DNA of 64,000 nt from Nocardioides sp. (GCF_030019515.1 NZ_JASEEQ010000006.1:62001-126000); one strand, 5' to 3'; positions 29,031-39,188 are shown, counted from the first letter of the stretch. Notes: generated by a model not told the origin, from the sequence alone. A program made the numbers and translations.

Positions 29031-30311
29031 GTGGCACGTATCGGTGACGGAGGCGACCTGCTCAAGTGCTCGTTCTGCGGGAAGAGCCAGAAGCAGGTCA
29101 AGAAGCTGATCGCGGGTCCCGGGGTCTACATCTGCGACGAGTGCATCGACCTGTGCAACGAGATCATCGAGGAGGAGCTCAGCGAGGGTGCCGAGGTCAG
29201 CCTCGACGAGCTGCCCAAGCCGAAGGAGATCTTCGAGTTCCTCAACTCCTACGTCATCGGCCAGGAGCAGGCGAAGAAGTCCCTCGCGGTCGCGGTCTAC
29301 AACCACTACAAGCGGGTCCAGGCCGGCCTCCAGCCCCTGTCGGGCAAGCACAGCAAGGAGGAGGTCGTCGAGGTCGCCAAGTCGAACATCCTCGTGATCG
29401 GCCCCACCGGCTGCGGCAAGACGTATCTCGCCCAGACGCTGGCCCGGATGCTCAACGTGCCGTTCGCGATCGCCGACGCCACCGCGCTCACCGAGGCGGG
29501 CTACGTCGGCGAGGACGTCGAGAACATCCTGCTCAAGCTGATCCAGGCCGCCGACTACGACGTCAAGAAGGCCGAGACCGGCATCATCTACATCGACGAG
29601 ATCGACAAGGTGGCCCGCAAGGCCGAGAACCCCTCGATCACCCGCGACGTCTCCGGTGAGGGAGTCCAGCAGGCGCTGCTGAAGATCATCGAGGGCACGA
29701 CCGCCTCGGTCCCTCCGCAGGGCGGCCGCAAGCACCCGCACCAGGAGTTCATCCAGATCGACACCACGAACATCCTGTTCGTGGTCGGCGGCGCGTTCGC
29801 CGGGCTGGAGCACATCGTCGAGCAGCGGGTCGGCAAGAAGACCCTCGGCTTCACCGCCGAGGTCCGCGGCAAGGCCGAGCGCGAGGCCGAGGACCTGCTC
29901 GCCCAGGTGCGGCCCGAGGACCTCACGAAGTTCGGCCTGATCCCCGAGTTCATCGGGCGGTTGCCGTTGATCGCGAGCGTGAGCAAGCTCGACCAGCACG
30001 CCCTGGTCCAGATCCTCACCGAGCCGCGCAACGCGCTGGTCAAGCAGTACCAGAAGCTCTTCGAGCTCGACGGCGTCGAGCTGGAGTTCACCGCCGACGC
30101 GATCGAGGCGATCGCCGACAACGCGCTCGAGCGCGGCACCGGTGCCCGCGGCCTGCGCGCGATCATCGAGGAGGTGCTCCTCCACGTGATGTACGACGTG
30201 CCCTCGCGCGGCGACATCGCCAAGGTGATCGTGACCCGTGAGGTCGTGATGGACGGTGTCTCGCCGACCCTGATCCCGCGGGAGACGGAGAAGAAGAAGA
30301 AGTCCGCCTGA
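29031..30311 (+). CDS. clpX: ATP-dependent Clp protease ATP-binding subunit ClpX
   Basis: A 426-aa AAA+ unfoldase. N-terminal C4 zinc domain (Cys13, Cys16, Cys35, Cys38), Walker A GPTGCGKT from about residue 124, Walker [10 protein letters not shown], pore loop GYVGEDVE, and the ClpP-docking IGF-type loop read as LGF. GTG start preceded by GGAGG. It delivers tagged substrates to ClpP1P2, encoded just upstream. Confidence 0.97.
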   Translation: MARIGDGGDLLKCSFCGKSQKQVKKLIAGPGVYICDECIDLCNEIIEEELSEGAEVSLDELPKPKEIFEFLNSYVIGQEQAKKSLAVAVYNHYKRVQAGLQPLSGKHSKEEVVEVAKSNILVIGPTGCGKTYLAQTLARMLNVPFAIADATALTEAGYVGEDVENILLKLIQAADYDVKKAETGIIYIDEIDKVARKAENPSITRDVSGEGVQQALLKIIEGTTASVPPQGGRKHPHQEFIQIDTTNILFVVGGAFAGLEHIVEQRVGKKTLGFTAEVRGKAEREAEDLLAQVRPEDLTKFGLIPEFIGRLPLIASVSKLDQHALVQILTEPRNALVKQYQKLFELDGVELEFTADAIEAIADNALERGTGARGLRAIIEEVLLHVMYDVPSRGDIAKVIVTREVVMDGVSPTLIPRETEKKKKSA

Positions 30312-30344
30312 TCGGCGCGGCTCCGCCGCGACGATCGAAGGCGG

Positions 30345-30399
30345 AGGTCGAGCAAGGCCCGCGACCGAGGGACGAGGTCGCGACGGCCGTGTCGAGACC
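30345..30399 (+). repeat. 55-bp REP-like palindromic repeat, copy 2
   Basis: Matches the reverse complement of 1772-1826 (see that entry); here GGCC-CGCGACC pairs with GGTCGCG-ACGGCC. It begins 33 bp after the clpX stop. Confidence 0.85.
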
Positions 30400-30487
30400 G
30401 GAGTCGCGGAGCGAACCGGCGTAGTCGAGGTGGCGGCCCGCACCCAACCACCTGGGCTCGAGTCGACACCGCCTCCTGGCCCCACCT

Positions 30488-30504
30488 GACTAGTCGGACT
30501 AGTC
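30488..30504. promoter_or_regulatory. double GACTAGTC palindrome, candidate operator
   Basis: Two copies of the 8-bp palindrome GACTAGTC separated by one G, about 75 bp upstream of the His-rich gene. The arrangement is unlikely by chance in GC-rich DNA and suggests a dimeric or tetrameric repressor site. Confidence 0.5.
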
Positions 30505-30579
30505 CATTCGGGTCATATCCGTCCCGGAGTGCCCCGGAGGCTTGGAGCCGCGCCGCGGATACCGGGAGACTCAGTCCCG

Positions 30580-31263
30580 ATGAATGCCCGACGCAGGCCG
30601 CGCCTCTTCCTCGACCACAAGCCGCCCCTGGTGGCGTTCACGGTCGTCGCGATCGCGTGCGCCCTGATGATGGTGCACATGGCCCGCAGCGAGGCGACCC
30701 CGGGCTGGCTGCGCGCGGGCCTCGACGGGATCGTCGGCCAGCGGGTGCTCGAGGCCACCGTGCTCGAGCACGACCCCGCGCACGAGTCGACCATCGTCGC
30801 CGCCGGCCCGCTGCCGGTCGGCGCGGCTTCCGGCACCTCGGCGCCGCTCGCCGCCGCGCCCGCCCAGGGGGAGCCGGCGCCCGCGGAGCACTCGTCCGCG
30901 ACACACGGCCACCACGCGGTCGTCGGCGCGGTCGTCGGTGACGTGCACGACGCCTCCGACCCGGTGGTGGACACCGACGACGCCACGGATCAGGACGACT
31001 CCGCGAGCCGCGGCAACGGCCACGGTCAGGGCCGGAGCGAGCACCCGGCGCCGAACGTCACCACCCCGAACACCGGCCCGGCCCCCCAGGCCCGCGACCA
31101 CCACGACTGGGTCGGCGACCGCGGTCGGGGTCACGGCCAGGGCCACGAGCACGGCGACGGCCACGAGCACGGCGACGGGCACGGCCACGACGGCGACCGC
31201 GGTCACCGGGGCGAGGGCCCCGGTCACGGCCATCACGACGGCGGCCGCGGGCACCACCACTAG
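30580..31263 (+). CDS. membrane-anchored His/Gly-rich protein, unknown function
   Basis: A 227-aa protein I do not recognise. Residues 1-18 are basic, about 16-34 form one membrane helix, 60-110 are Ala/Pro-rich, and the C-terminal 75 residues are low complexity with dozens of His in HGH, HEHGDG and GHDGD patterns, ending in three His. Such tails bind Ni, Co, Zn or Cu in metal chaperones and sensors; that is inference only. If the N-terminus is an anchor the His tail should face outward. ATG at 30580 chosen because the helix follows it directly; upstream ATG at 30529 has no support. Codon position 3 remains G/C, so it fits the genome. Confidence 0.6.
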   Translation: MNARRRPRLFLDHKPPLVAFTVVAIACALMMVHMARSEATPGWLRAGLDGIVGQRVLEATVLEHDPAHESTIVAAGPLPVGAASGTSAPLAAAPAQGEPAPAEHSSATHGHHAVVGAVVGDVHDASDPVVDTDDATDQDDSASRGNGHGQGRSEHPAPNVTTPNTGPAPQARDHHDWVGDRGRGHGQGHEHGDGHEHGDGHGHDGDRGHRGEGPGHGHHDGGRGHHH

Positions 31264-31317
31264 CTCGGCACCAGCTCGGGCACCAGCTCGGGCACCAGCT
31301 CCGGCACTAGCTCGGGT
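31264..31317. repeat. 12-bp tandem repeat at the 3' end of valS
   Basis: About four copies of CTCGGGCACCAG run between the His-rich gene and valS; the valS stop (TAG on the minus strand, 31307-31309) lies in the last, diverged copy. Slipped-strand expansion is the likely origin. Confidence 0.7.
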
Positions 31318-33928
31318 CGGGGGCGCTCAGCTCCGCGGCCACGCTCAGCTCGGTGGCGCCGTCATCGACGGTGAAGACCAGCTCGCCGGTGACCTTGCCG
31401 GTCTTGCGCAGGTCGTCGGCGGCCTGCTCGGCGGCCCGGACGAGCGCCTGCGGCCCGCGGATCTCGACCCGGGAGAGCTCGGCGCGCATCGAGACCTTGG
31501 CGTTCGACTTCGCACCCCGGATGCCGATCAGCGCGGCCGAGACCGCGTCGAGGGTGGCGGCGTCGGTGGCGGCGGCGGAGCCGAGCTCGACGACGGTCGG
31601 CCACGAGGCGTGGTGGATCGAGCCCTGCTGCCACCAGGACCAGACCTCCTCGGTCACGTACGGCAGGAACGGCGCGAGCAGCCGGAGCTGGGCGTGCAGG
31701 GCCAGGGCGAGCGCGGCCTTGGCCGACGCCGTGGCGGCGCCCCCCGCTTCGTCGTACGCACGCTCCTTGACCAGCTCGAGGTAGTCGTCGCAGAACTCCC
31801 AGAAGAACTTCTCGGTGGTCTCGAGCGCGGTCGTGTAGTCGTAGGCCTCGAACGCGTCGGTGGCCCTCGTGATCACCTCGGCGAGGCGGCCCAGCAGGGC
31901 GCAGTCGACGGGCTCGGAGACCTCGAACGGCGTCACTGCGGTGGCACCGACGCCGCCGAGCACGAACCTCGAGGCGTTGAGGACCTTCATCGCGAGCCGG
32001 CGGCCGACCTTCATCTGGGTCTCGTCGAACGGCGAGTCCAGTCCCGGCCGCGCCATCGCGGCGCGCCAGCGCACTGCGTCCGCGCCGAACTTGTCGAGGA
32101 TGTCGGTCGGGACCACGACGTTGCCCTTGGACTTCGACATCTTCTTGCGGTCCGGGTCGAGGATGAACCCGGAGACCAGGGCGTGCGACCACGGCGCCGC
32201 GTGGTTCTCGAAGTGGGCCCGGACGACCCGGGAGAACAGCCAGGTGCGGATGATGTCGTGCGCCTGGGTGCACAGGTCCATCGGGAACACCCGCTGCCAC
32301 AGGTCGGGGTCGGACTCCCAGCCGCCGGCGATCTGCGGGGTCAGCGAGGAGGTCGCCCAGGTGTCCATCACGTCCGGGTCGCCGAGGAAGCCGCCGGGCC
32401 TGCCCCGCTGGTCCTCGGTGTAGCCGTTCGGGGCGGCCGTCGACGGGTCGATGGGCAGCTCGTCCTCGCGGGGGAGCAGTGGGTGGTCGTAGTCCGGCTC
32501 GCCCTCGGCGTCGAGCGGGTACCACACGGGGAACGGGATGCCGAAGAACCGCTGCCGCGAGATCAGCCAGTCGCCGTTGAGGCCGCCGACCCAGTTGTCG
32601 TAGCGGTGCTTCATGTGCCCCGGGAGCCACTCGATCTCGGCGCCGCGGGCGAGCATCTCTCCGCGGATCTCCGTGTCGCGACCGCCGTTGCGGATGTACC
32701 ACTGCCGGGTGGCGACGATCTCGAGCGGCTTGTCGCCCTTCTCGTAGAAGTTCGTCATCCGCTGGGTCGGCTTCGGCTCGCCGTCCAGGTCGCCGGTCTT
32801 GCGCAGCTTCGCGACGACGGCCTCACGGGCGGAGAAGGCGGTCTTGCCCTTGAGGTCCTCGTACGCCGCGGCCGCGGGCTCGTGCGCCAGCCAGTCGGGC
32901 GTCTCGCGGGACATCCGCCCGTCGCGGCCGATCAGGGTGCGGACCGGCAGGTCGAGCTCGCGCCACCACTGGACGTCGGTCAGGTCGCCGAACGTGCAGC
33001 ACATGGCGATGCCGGCGCCCTTGTCCATCTCGGCGAGCGGGTGCGCGAGCACCGGGACCTCGACGCCGAACACCGGGCTGGTGACGGTCGACCCGAACAG
33101 CGGCTGGTAGCGCTCGTCGTCGGGGTGCGCGATCAGCGCGACCACCGAGGGGATCAGCTCGGGCCGCGTGGTCTCGATGAACACCGGTTCCCCGGACGGC
33201 TTGTGGAACGCGACCCGGTGGTAGGCGCCGGCGTACTCCCGCGCCTCGAGCTCGGCCTGGGCGACCGCGGTCTGGAACGTGACGTCCCAGAGCGTGGGCG
33301 CCTCCTGCAGGTAGGCCTCGCCGCGGGCGAAGTTGCGCAGGAACGCGCGCTGGCTCACGGTCTGCGACTTGGCACCGATCGTCGTGTAGTGCTGCTTCCA
33401 GTCGACCGAGAGGCCGAGGGTGCGCCACAGCTGCTCGAAGACCTGCTCGTCCTCCTGGACCAGCTGCTCGCACAGCGCGATGAAGTTGGGCCGGCTGATC
33501 GGGATCTGCCGCTTCGGGTCTGCCTTCTCGGGCGGGGTGAAGTCGGGGTCGTAGGGCAGCGACGGGTCGCATCGGACGCCGTAGTAGTTCTGCACCCGAC
33601 GCTCGGTCGGGAGCCCGTTGTCGTCCCAGCCCATCGGGTAGAACACGGACTTGCCGCGCATCCGCTGGAAGCGGGCGATCAGGTCGGTGTGGGTGTAGGA
33701 GAACACGTGCCCCACGTGCAGGCTCCCGCTCACGGTCGGCGGCGGGGTGTCGATGGAGTAGACGTTCTCGCGCGGCTGGGTGCGGTCGAAGGCGTAGGTG
33801 TCCTGGGCGCGCCAGCGCTCGCTCCAGGTCGCCTCGAGGCCCTCGAGTGCAGGCTTGTCAGGTACGGCTACGGCGACCTGCGGTGCGGTCGTCGTCTCCG
33901 GTGCCTGGCCAGCCTGCGTGTCGGTCAT
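31307..33928 (-). CDS. valS: valyl-tRNA synthetase
   Basis: An 873-aa class I synthetase charging tRNA-Val. HIGH motif as GSLHVGHV, editing (CP1) domain with [30 protein letters not shown] near residue 596, and an anticodon-binding domain. There is no long C-terminal coiled coil; with [11 protein letters not shown]-like features this suggests the shorter ValRS subclass seen in archaea and some actinobacteria, a call that needs alignment. The ATG at 33928 is 7 nt after TAGGAT on the minus strand (leaderless); the in-frame extension to 34108 overlaps the divergent acetyltransferase gene and is rejected. Confidence 0.95.
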   Translation of the reverse strand: MTDTQAGQAPETTTAPQVAVAVPDKPALEGLEATWSERWRAQDTYAFDRTQPRENVYSIDTPPPTVSGSLHVGHVFSYTHTDLIARFQRMRGKSVFYPMGWDDNGLPTERRVQNYYGVRCDPSLPYDPDFTPPEKADPKRQIPISRPNFIALCEQLVQEDEQVFEQLWRTLGLSVDWKQHYTTIGAKSQTVSQRAFLRNFARGEAYLQEAPTLWDVTFQTAVAQAELEAREYAGAYHRVAFHKPSGEPVFIETTRPELIPSVVALIAHPDDERYQPLFGSTVTSPVFGVEVPVLAHPLAEMDKGAGIAMCCTFGDLTDVQWWRELDLPVRTLIGRDGRMSRETPDWLAHEPAAAAYEDLKGKTAFSAREAVVAKLRKTGDLDGEPKPTQRMTNFYEKGDKPLEIVATRQWYIRNGGRDTEIRGEMLARGAEIEWLPGHMKHRYDNWVGGLNGDWLISRQRFFGIPFPVWYPLDAEGEPDYDHPLLPREDELPIDPSTAAPNGYTEDQRGRPGGFLGDPDVMDTWATSSLTPQIAGGWESDPDLWQRVFPMDLCTQAHDIIRTWLFSRVVRAHFENHAAPWSHALVSGFILDPDRKKMSKSKGNVVVPTDILDKFGADAVRWRAAMARPGLDSPFDETQMKVGRRLAMKVLNASRFVLGGVGATAVTPFEVSEPVDCALLGRLAEVITRATDAFEAYDYTTALETTEKFFWEFCDDYLELVKERAYDEAGGAATASAKAALALALHAQLRLLAPFLPYVTEEVWSWWQQGSIHHASWPTVVELGSAAATDAATLDAVSAALIGIRGAKSNAKVSMRAELSRVEIRGPQALVRAAEQAADDLRKTGKVTGELVFTVDDGATELSVAAELSAPDPS

Positions 33929-34007
33929 GGAGGAAATCCTAGGGTCAGGCCGCGGCACCGGAGAAACCGGTTGTGAGCACGGGCACTCCGGTGGCTGACT
34001 TTCACCC

Positions 34008-34925
34008 ATGTCCCCGTCGGTCCCGTACCACCTCGAGCTGACCGAGGAGCCCGCCGCGTTCCTCGCCGCGGCGGGGTCCCACCTGGCCGCCGACCCCGTG
34101 CTGACCACGGTGATCGCGACGGTGACCGAGCGGATCGCCGCCGCGGACGAGCGCGGGGTCGCGCGGGGCCAGCACCCCTGCTGGTGGGCGGTCGTCCGCG
34201 ACGAGGCGGGTGCGGTGGTCGGCGTGGCGATGCGGACCGCGCCGTTCGAGCCGTATCCGCTCTACGTGCTGCCGATGCCCGACGAGGCGGCAGTGACGCT
34301 GGCCCGGCTCGTGCACGAGCGCGGCGAGCCGCTGCACGGCGTGAACGGCGCGCTGCCGGCGGCCCGCCGGGTCGCGGAGGAGGCCGCCCGGCTGGCCGGC
34401 GGCGAGGTGCGCGTGCACGAGCACCTGCGGCTCTTCGAGCTCGGCGAGCTCGCGGTGCCGCCGAGCCCGCCCGGTCGGCTGCGGCTCGCGACCGCGAACG
34501 ACCTCGACCGGGCGCTCGCGTGGTTCCGGGCGTTCGGGCTCGCCGCCGCCGAGCAGGCCGGCCGCGACGAGCCCCATGCCATGCCGGACCTCACGGCGGA
34601 CGACATGCTGCTGCGTCTCGAGCAGGAGGTGGTCTGGCTCTGGGAGGACGAGCGCGGCGAGCCGGTGCACCTGACGGCTGCGAACCCGCCGGCGAACGGC
34701 GTGACCCGGATCGGCCCGGTCTACACGCCGGTGCGGCACCGGGGCCGGGGCTTCGCCAGCGCCGCGGTCGCCGACGTCTCCCGGCAGTACGTCGAGAGGG
34801 GCGTGCGCTGCTGCCTGTTCACCGACCAGGCGAACCCGACGTCGAACCGGATCTATCAGGCGCTCGGCTACGAGGCGGTCGTCGACATGGCCAACCTGGT
34901 CCTCACCACACCAGGACCGGCTTGA
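34008..34925 (+). CDS. GNAT family N-acetyltransferase, two-domain
   Basis: A 305-aa protein: a degenerate N-terminal half and a C-terminal GNAT domain with [28 protein letters not shown], the acetyl-CoA pyrophosphate loop (RGRGFA), and [14 protein letters not shown]. The substrate is unknown. It diverges from valS and its end overlaps the convergent alcohol dehydrogenase gene by 23 bp. Confidence 0.87.
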   Translation: MSPSVPYHLELTEEPAAFLAAAGSHLAADPVLTTVIATVTERIAAADERGVARGQHPCWWAVVRDEAGAVVGVAMRTAPFEPYPLYVLPMPDEAAVTLARLVHERGEPLHGVNGALPAARRVAEEAARLAGGEVRVHEHLRLFELGELAVPPSPPGRLRLATANDLDRALAWFRAFGLAAAEQAGRDEPHAMPDLTADDMLLRLEQEVVWLWEDERGEPVHLTAANPPANGVTRIGPVYTPVRHRGRGFASAAVADVSRQYVERGVRCCLFTDQANPTSNRIYQALGYEAVVDMANLVLTTPGPA

Positions 34926-36006
34926 CCACCCTCCCGGCGAGCACGTCGGCGATCGCGCTGTTGATCTCGCCGAAGGGGTAGGTCGTGACCAGGTCGTCGA
35001 GCGGCAGCCTGCCCTCGGCGTTCATCCGCAGCATCCTCGGGACCATCTCCTGCGGGTCGGAGTCGCCCTCGACCGAGCCTCGCACGACCTTGCCGTTCTG
35101 GAGCAGGTCGATCGCGTCGACCGGGAACTCCGGGCGGCTCATGTCCAGGCCGAGGACGACCAGCGTGCCCTGCACCCCCAATGACTGGGCGGCCTCCTTG
35201 AGGACGGAGGGCACCGCGGTCGTCTCGATGCCGTACGTCGCGCCGCCACCGGTCAGCTCCTTGACCCGCTCCACCACGGTCGTCTCGCCCAGGCCGGCCG
35301 GGTCGACGCCGATCGCGCCGAGTCGCTCGGCCGCCTCGAGCCGGCGGGCCTGGAGGTCCACGGCCACGACGGTCCCCACCCCGCTGGCGCGTGCGGCGGC
35401 GACGGCGGCCAGCCCGACCGCGCCCACGCCGTACACCGCCACGGAGTCGCCCGGCCCAGGCTGCGCGACGTTGAGCACGGCTCCGGAGCCGGCCATGAAG
35501 CCGCAGCCGTACGGCGCGATCCGGGTCAGGTCGAGCGAGGGGTCGACCACGACGACGCTGCTGGCGAGCGCGACGGCGTGCCGGGCGAAGGACGACTGCC
35601 CGAAGAAGTGGCCGTAGACGGGCCCGCCCTCCCGGGAGTACGACGTCGAGCCGTCCGTGCGGAAGCCCATGTAGTTGAGCATCAGCGTCTGCTCGCAGTA
35701 GCCCGCCTGCCCGGCCTGGCACTTCGCGCAGCCGCGGCACGAGGCGAGGCTGAGCACCACGTGGTCGCCGACCGCGATGCCGGTCACGTCGGCGCCGACC
35801 TCCTCGACGACGCCGGCACCCTCGTGGCCGAAGACCCTCGGGAACATCTCCGCGGGCAGGGTGTCGCGCAGCGAGAGGTCGGTGTGGCACAGGCCGGTCG
35901 CGACGATGCGCACCAGCACCTCGTCGGCGCGCGGGCCGTCGACCTCCACCGCCTCGAGCACGAACTCCGCTCCGGGACCGTTGACGACCGCGACCGTGGT
36001 TCTCAT
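34903..36006 (-). CDS. zinc-dependent alcohol dehydrogenase (MDR family)
   Basis: A 367-aa medium-chain dehydrogenase. Catalytic zinc ligands in GLCHTDLS and GHEGAGVVEEVG; structural zinc cysteines in CRGCAKCQAGQAGYC; NAD-binding GVGAVGLAAVAAA. It oxidises a primary or aryl alcohol with NAD(P), class III/benzyl-alcohol-dehydrogenase-like. ATG at 36006 is 7 nt after TAGGTT, and CTGACA lies 17 bp further upstream, a full promoter. A KstR-type motif overlaps that -10, suggesting the gene belongs to a sterol or fatty-acid regulon. Divergent from folC. Confidence 0.9.
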   Translation of the reverse strand: MRTTVAVVNGPGAEFVLEAVEVDGPRADEVLVRIVATGLCHTDLSLRDTLPAEMFPRVFGHEGAGVVEEVGADVTGIAVGDHVVLSLASCRGCAKCQAGQAGYCEQTLMLNYMGFRTDGSTSYSREGGPVYGHFFGQSSFARHAVALASSVVVVDPSLDLTRIAPYGCGFMAGSGAVLNVAQPGPGDSVAVYGVGAVGLAAVAAARASGVGTVVAVDLQARRLEAAERLGAIGVDPAGLGETTVVERVKELTGGGATYGIETTAVPSVLKEAAQSLGVQGTLVVLGLDMSRPEFPVDAIDLLQNGKVVRGSVEGDSDPQEMVPRMLRMNAEGRLPLDDLVTTYPFGEINSAIADVLAGRVVKPVLVW

Positions 36007-36017
36007 GAGGAGCAACC

Positions 36018-36031
36018 TAGAACCTGTTCCA
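36018..36031. promoter_or_regulatory. KstR-type operator at the alcohol dehydrogenase promoter
   Basis: TAGAACCTGTTCCA fits the published KstR consensus TnnAACnnGTTnnA at every fixed position. It overlaps the minus-strand -10 (36014-36019) by two bases and fills most of its 17-bp spacer. KstR is the TetR-family repressor of sterol catabolism in mycobacteria and rhodococci, so repression of this gene in the absence of ligand is the inference. Confidence 0.6.
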
Positions 36032-36072
36032 CTTTCTGTCAGCGGCTCGCCGCTCCCTAGACTCGACGCACC

Positions 36073-37491
36073 ATGAGCGACACCCCTGGCAACACCCCCG
36101 GCAACACCCCCGACGCGCCCCGGCTCGCCGCGACCTTCGAGGAGGTCGAGGACGCCCTGCTGTCCCGCTGGCCGGAGACGAGGCTGGAGCCCTCCCTCGA
36201 CCGGATCCGCGCGTTCACCGAGGTGCTCGGCGACCCGCAGTCCGGGTACCCGGTCATCCACCTGACCGGCACCAACGGCAAGACCTCGACCTCGCGGATG
36301 ATCGACACGCTGCTGCGCGCGCTGGACCTGCGCACCGGCCGGTTCACCAGCCCGCACGTGGAGCGGATGACCGAGCGGATCTCGGTGGACGGCGAGCCGC
36401 TGAGCGACGAGGCGTTCGTGCGCGCGTTCAACGACGTGGCGCCGTACACCCACCTCGTCGACACGAGCGAGGACCACCCGCTGTCGTTCTTCGAGACCGT
36501 GGTCGGGATGGCGTACGCCGCGTTCGCGGACGCGCCCGTCGACGTCGCCGTGGTCGAGGTGGGGATGGGTGGCTCGTGGGACGCGACCAACGTCGCGGAC
36601 GCCACCGTGGCGGTGGTGCTCCCGGTGGCGGTGGACCACGCGGCGTACCTCGGCGGGACGCCGGCCCAGATCGCCGTCGAGAAGGCCGGCATCATCAAGC
36701 CGGGCTCCGTCGCGGTGCTCGCCCAGCAGACGCCGGAGGTCACCCGGGTGCTCCTCGACCGGGCCGCCGAGGTCGGCGCCGGCGTGGTCCGGGAGGGCCT
36801 GGAGTTCGGCGTCATCTCGCAGGTGCCCGCCGTCGGCGGCCAGGTGCTCGCCCTCCAGGGCCTGCGCGCCCGGTACGACGACGTGTTCCTCCCGCTGCAC
36901 GGCGCCCACCAGGCGCAGAACGCCGTGGTCGCCCTCGCCGCGGTCGAGGCGTTCCTGGGTGCCGACGAGCACGGCCAGCCCCTCGACGAGGACCTCGTTC
37001 GCGCCGCGTTCGCGGAGGCGACCTCGCCCGGCCGGCTGGAGATCGTCCGGCGCAGCCCGACGATCGTGCTCGACGCGGCGCACAACCCCCACGGCGCCGA
37101 GGCGATCGCCGCCGCCATCGAGGACTCGTTCACGTTCTCCCCGCTCATCGGCGTGGTCGGGGTGATGGGGGACAAGGACCACGAGGGACTGCTGGCCGCG
37201 CTCGAGCCGGTCCTCGCTCACGTCGTGTGCACCCAGAACTCCACCGCGCGAGCGCTGCCGGCCGAGCGGCTCGCGGCGGTCGCCCGCGAGGTCTTCGGGC
37301 CCGACCGGGTGTCGGTCGCGCCCACCGTGGCGGTCGCCCTCGAGGAGGCGGCGACGCTGGCCGAGGCCGGCGAGACCTTCGGCGCCCCCCTCGGCTCCGG
37401 CGCCGTCCTGGTCACCGGGTCCGTGGTGACCGTCGGCGAGGCCCGCTCCCTCCTGGTCCGTCCCGAACGGAACCGAGGAGCGGCCCGGTGA
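36073..37491 (+). CDS. folC: bifunctional folylpolyglutamate/dihydrofolate synthase
   Basis: A 472-aa Mur-ligase-fold enzyme adding glutamate to dihydropteroate and folates. P-loop GTNGKTST (about 69-76), FTSPHVERMTERISVDG, VEVGMGGSWDATN and DAAHNPHG are all visible. The first 12 residues include a TPGNTPGN repeat. A TAGACT hexamer ends 9 nt before the ATG. Its stop overlaps the next start (GTGA). valS-folC linkage, here loosened by two inserted genes, is common in actinobacteria. Confidence 0.95.
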   Translation: MSDTPGNTPGNTPDAPRLAATFEEVEDALLSRWPETRLEPSLDRIRAFTEVLGDPQSGYPVIHLTGTNGKTSTSRMIDTLLRALDLRTGRFTSPHVERMTERISVDGEPLSDEAFVRAFNDVAPYTHLVDTSEDHPLSFFETVVGMAYAAFADAPVDVAVVEVGMGGSWDATNVADATVAVVLPVAVDHAAYLGGTPAQIAVEKAGIIKPGSVAVLAQQTPEVTRVLLDRAAEVGAGVVREGLEFGVISQVPAVGGQVLALQGLRARYDDVFLPLHGAHQAQNAVVALAAVEAFLGADEHGQPLDEDLVRAAFAEATSPGRLEIVRRSPTIVLDAAHNPHGAEAIAAAIEDSFTFSPLIGVVGVMGDKDHEGLLAALEPVLAHVVCTQNSTARALPAERLAAVAREVFGPDRVSVAPTVAVALEEAATLAEAGETFGAPLGSGAVLVTGSVVTVGEARSLLVRPERNRGAAR

Positions 37492-37874
37492 GCGGCCCGG
37501 AGCGGTCGCCGCGCCGGGGGATGTGCGCGGCGGTCCTGGCCCTGGAGGCCGTCACCCTCGGCCTGACCACGCCGGTGATGATCGCGGTCGCCGACGTCGA
37601 CGTCGCCACCGCGCTCTGGGTCGGACTCGGTCTCACCGTGGCGTGCCTGCTGCTCGCCGGGATGCTGCGCGGCGAGTGGGCCTACAGCCTCGGCTGGCTG
37701 GTGCAGGGCGCCGCGATCGGCCTGGGCTTCGTGATCCCGCTGATGTTCTTCCTCGGCGCGATCTTCGCGCTGCTGTGGGGCGCCGCGTACTTCCTCGGCG
37801 TCCGGATCGAGCGCGAGCGGGCGGCGGCCTACGCCGCGGCCGCCGACGCGGGCCCGGCGGGCTCAGAGGGCTGA
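37488..37874 (+). CDS. DUF4233 membrane protein
   Basis: A 128-aa protein with four membrane helices from about residue 12 to 105 and the DUF4233 pattern RGMCAAVLALEAVTLGL. This family sits between folC and ndk in many actinobacteria; its role is unknown. The GTG at 37488 overlaps the folC stop, so the two are translationally coupled. Its 3' end overlaps the convergent regulator gene by 12 bp. Confidence 0.85.
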   Translation: MSGPERSPRRGMCAAVLALEAVTLGLTTPVMIAVADVDVATALWVGLGLTVACLLLAGMLRGEWAYSLGWLVQGAAIGLGFVIPLMFFLGAIFALLWGAAYFLGVRIERERAAAYAAAADAGPAGSEG

Positions 37875-39188
37875 GACCAGCGCGGCGAGCGCCCGGTCCA
37901 GCTCCTCGTCGGTGACCCCGCCGAACCCGACGACCAGGCCGGTGAGCGTCGCCGAGCGGCAGTAGTCCGCGAGCAGGTTCACCTCGAAGCCCGCCCGGCG
38001 TGCGGCGTCCCGGGCCCGCTCGGCGTCCGCCGCCGGCAGCAGCCAGGTCGAGTACATGCCCGCGAGCGGGCCGGCCAGCTCGGCGTACGGCGCGAGCGCG
38101 GCCGCGACCCGCGGCGCCCGCTCGGCGTAGACCCGCCGGGCGGTGCGGACGACCTGGTCGACGTACCCGTCGCGGAGCAGGGCGAGGCAGGCGCGCTGGA
38201 CCGGCCACGGCACGCCCTCGTGGGTGACGGTGCGGCGGGCCTGCACCCGCTCGCCGAGCTCCGGCGGCGCGACCAGCCAGCCCAGCCGCAGCGACGGAGC
38301 CACGGACTTCGCCGCAGTCCCGAGGTAGGCGACCCGGGTCCGGTCCAGGCTGGCCAGGGCCGGCACCGGGGCCACGTCGTAGCGGAACTCGGAGTCGTAG
38401 TCGTCCTCGACCACCAGCGCCCCGGCCGCACGCGCCGCGGCCAGCAGCGAGACCCGCTCGGGCCCCGGGAGCACCCGGCCCAGCGGGTGCTGGTGCGCGG
38501 GCGTGACGTAGGCCGCGGCGACCCCGGTCAGGTCGGTCACCGGGGCCAGGGCCGGCAGGTCGCGCACCTCGCGCCCCAGCCCCCGCACCGTCTCGACCGC
38601 CGCCCGGTAGCCCGGGTCCTCCAGGGCCACCGGTCCGGGTGGCAGCGCGGTCAGCAGGTGGCGCAGCCCGTCGGTGGTGCCGTTGACCACGGCCACCTCG
38701 TCGGGGTGCATGGCCAGCCCACGGGTCCGGGCCAGCCGGTCGGCCAGCGCGGCCCGCAGCTCGGGCAGCCCGCGCGGGTCGTCGTACCCCCGTGGCGGTC
38801 GGGCGGTCGACACCTCCCGCCACGCGCGCCGCCACCCGGCGGCGTGCCGGGGGTCGATCCACGGGGTGCCGGCGTCGAGGCGGACCAGGTCCGTGGGCGG
38901 GCGCAGCGGTCGACGGGACGGTGCGTCGGCCCGCGCGGCCCCGCCGGCGGCGACGAAGGTGCCCGAGCCGCGACGCGCGGTCAGCCAGCCCTCGGCCAGC
39001 AGCTGCTCGTAGGCCTGCTCGGTCACCGCGCGGCTGACCCCGAGCTCGACGGCCAGCGCGCGGGTGCTCGGCAGCCGGTCGCCCCGGGTCAGCGTGCCGG
39101 CCAGGACCAGGTCCCGGATCCGGCCGGAGAGCTGCACGCCGAGCGGGCCCGGGGCGTCGCGGTCCAGCCGCACTGGCAGGGTGGCCAT
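37863..39188 (-). CDS. MocR/GntR-type regulator with aminotransferase domain
   Basis: A 441-aa fusion of an N-terminal GntR winged helix (about 15-80: LTRGDRLPSTRALAVELGVSRAVTEQAYEQLLAEGWL) and a class I aminotransferase domain with the PLP lysine in TAAKSVAPSLRLGW. MocR proteins sense pyridoxal phosphate or amino compounds. It is divergent from a pyridoxamine-oxidase-family gene 70 bp away; CGGATTG occurs twice, 24 bp apart, between them. PdxR-like control of vitamin B6 metabolism is possible but unproven. Confidence 0.9.
   Translation of the reverse strand: MATLPVRLDRDAPGPLGVQLSGRIRDLVLAGTLTRGDRLPSTRALAVELGVSRAVTEQAYEQLLAEGWLTARRGSGTFVAAGGAARADAPSRRPLRPPTDLVRLDAGTPWIDPRHAAGWRRAWREVSTARPPRGYDDPRGLPELRAALADRLARTRGLAMHPDEVAVVNGTTDGLRHLLTALPPGPVALEDPGYRAAVETVRGLGREVRDLPALAPVTDLTGVAAAYVTPAHQHPLGRVLPGPERVSLLAAARAAGALVVEDDYDSEFRYDVAPVPALASLDRTRVAYLGTAAKSVAPSLRLGWLVAPPELGERVQARRTVTHEGVPWPVQRACLALLRDGYVDQVVRTARRVYAERAPRVAAALAPYAELAGPLAGMYSTWLLPAADAERARDAARRAGFEVNLLADYCRSATLTGLVVGFGGVTDEELDRALAALVSAL

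Larger units (their letters stand above)
30312..30579. other. clpX downstream region, no gene
   Basis: This 268-bp gap holds copy 2 of the 55-bp palindromic repeat (30345-30399) and a double GACTAGTC palindrome (30488-30504) in front of the His-rich gene. I see no coding region. Confidence 0.6.
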
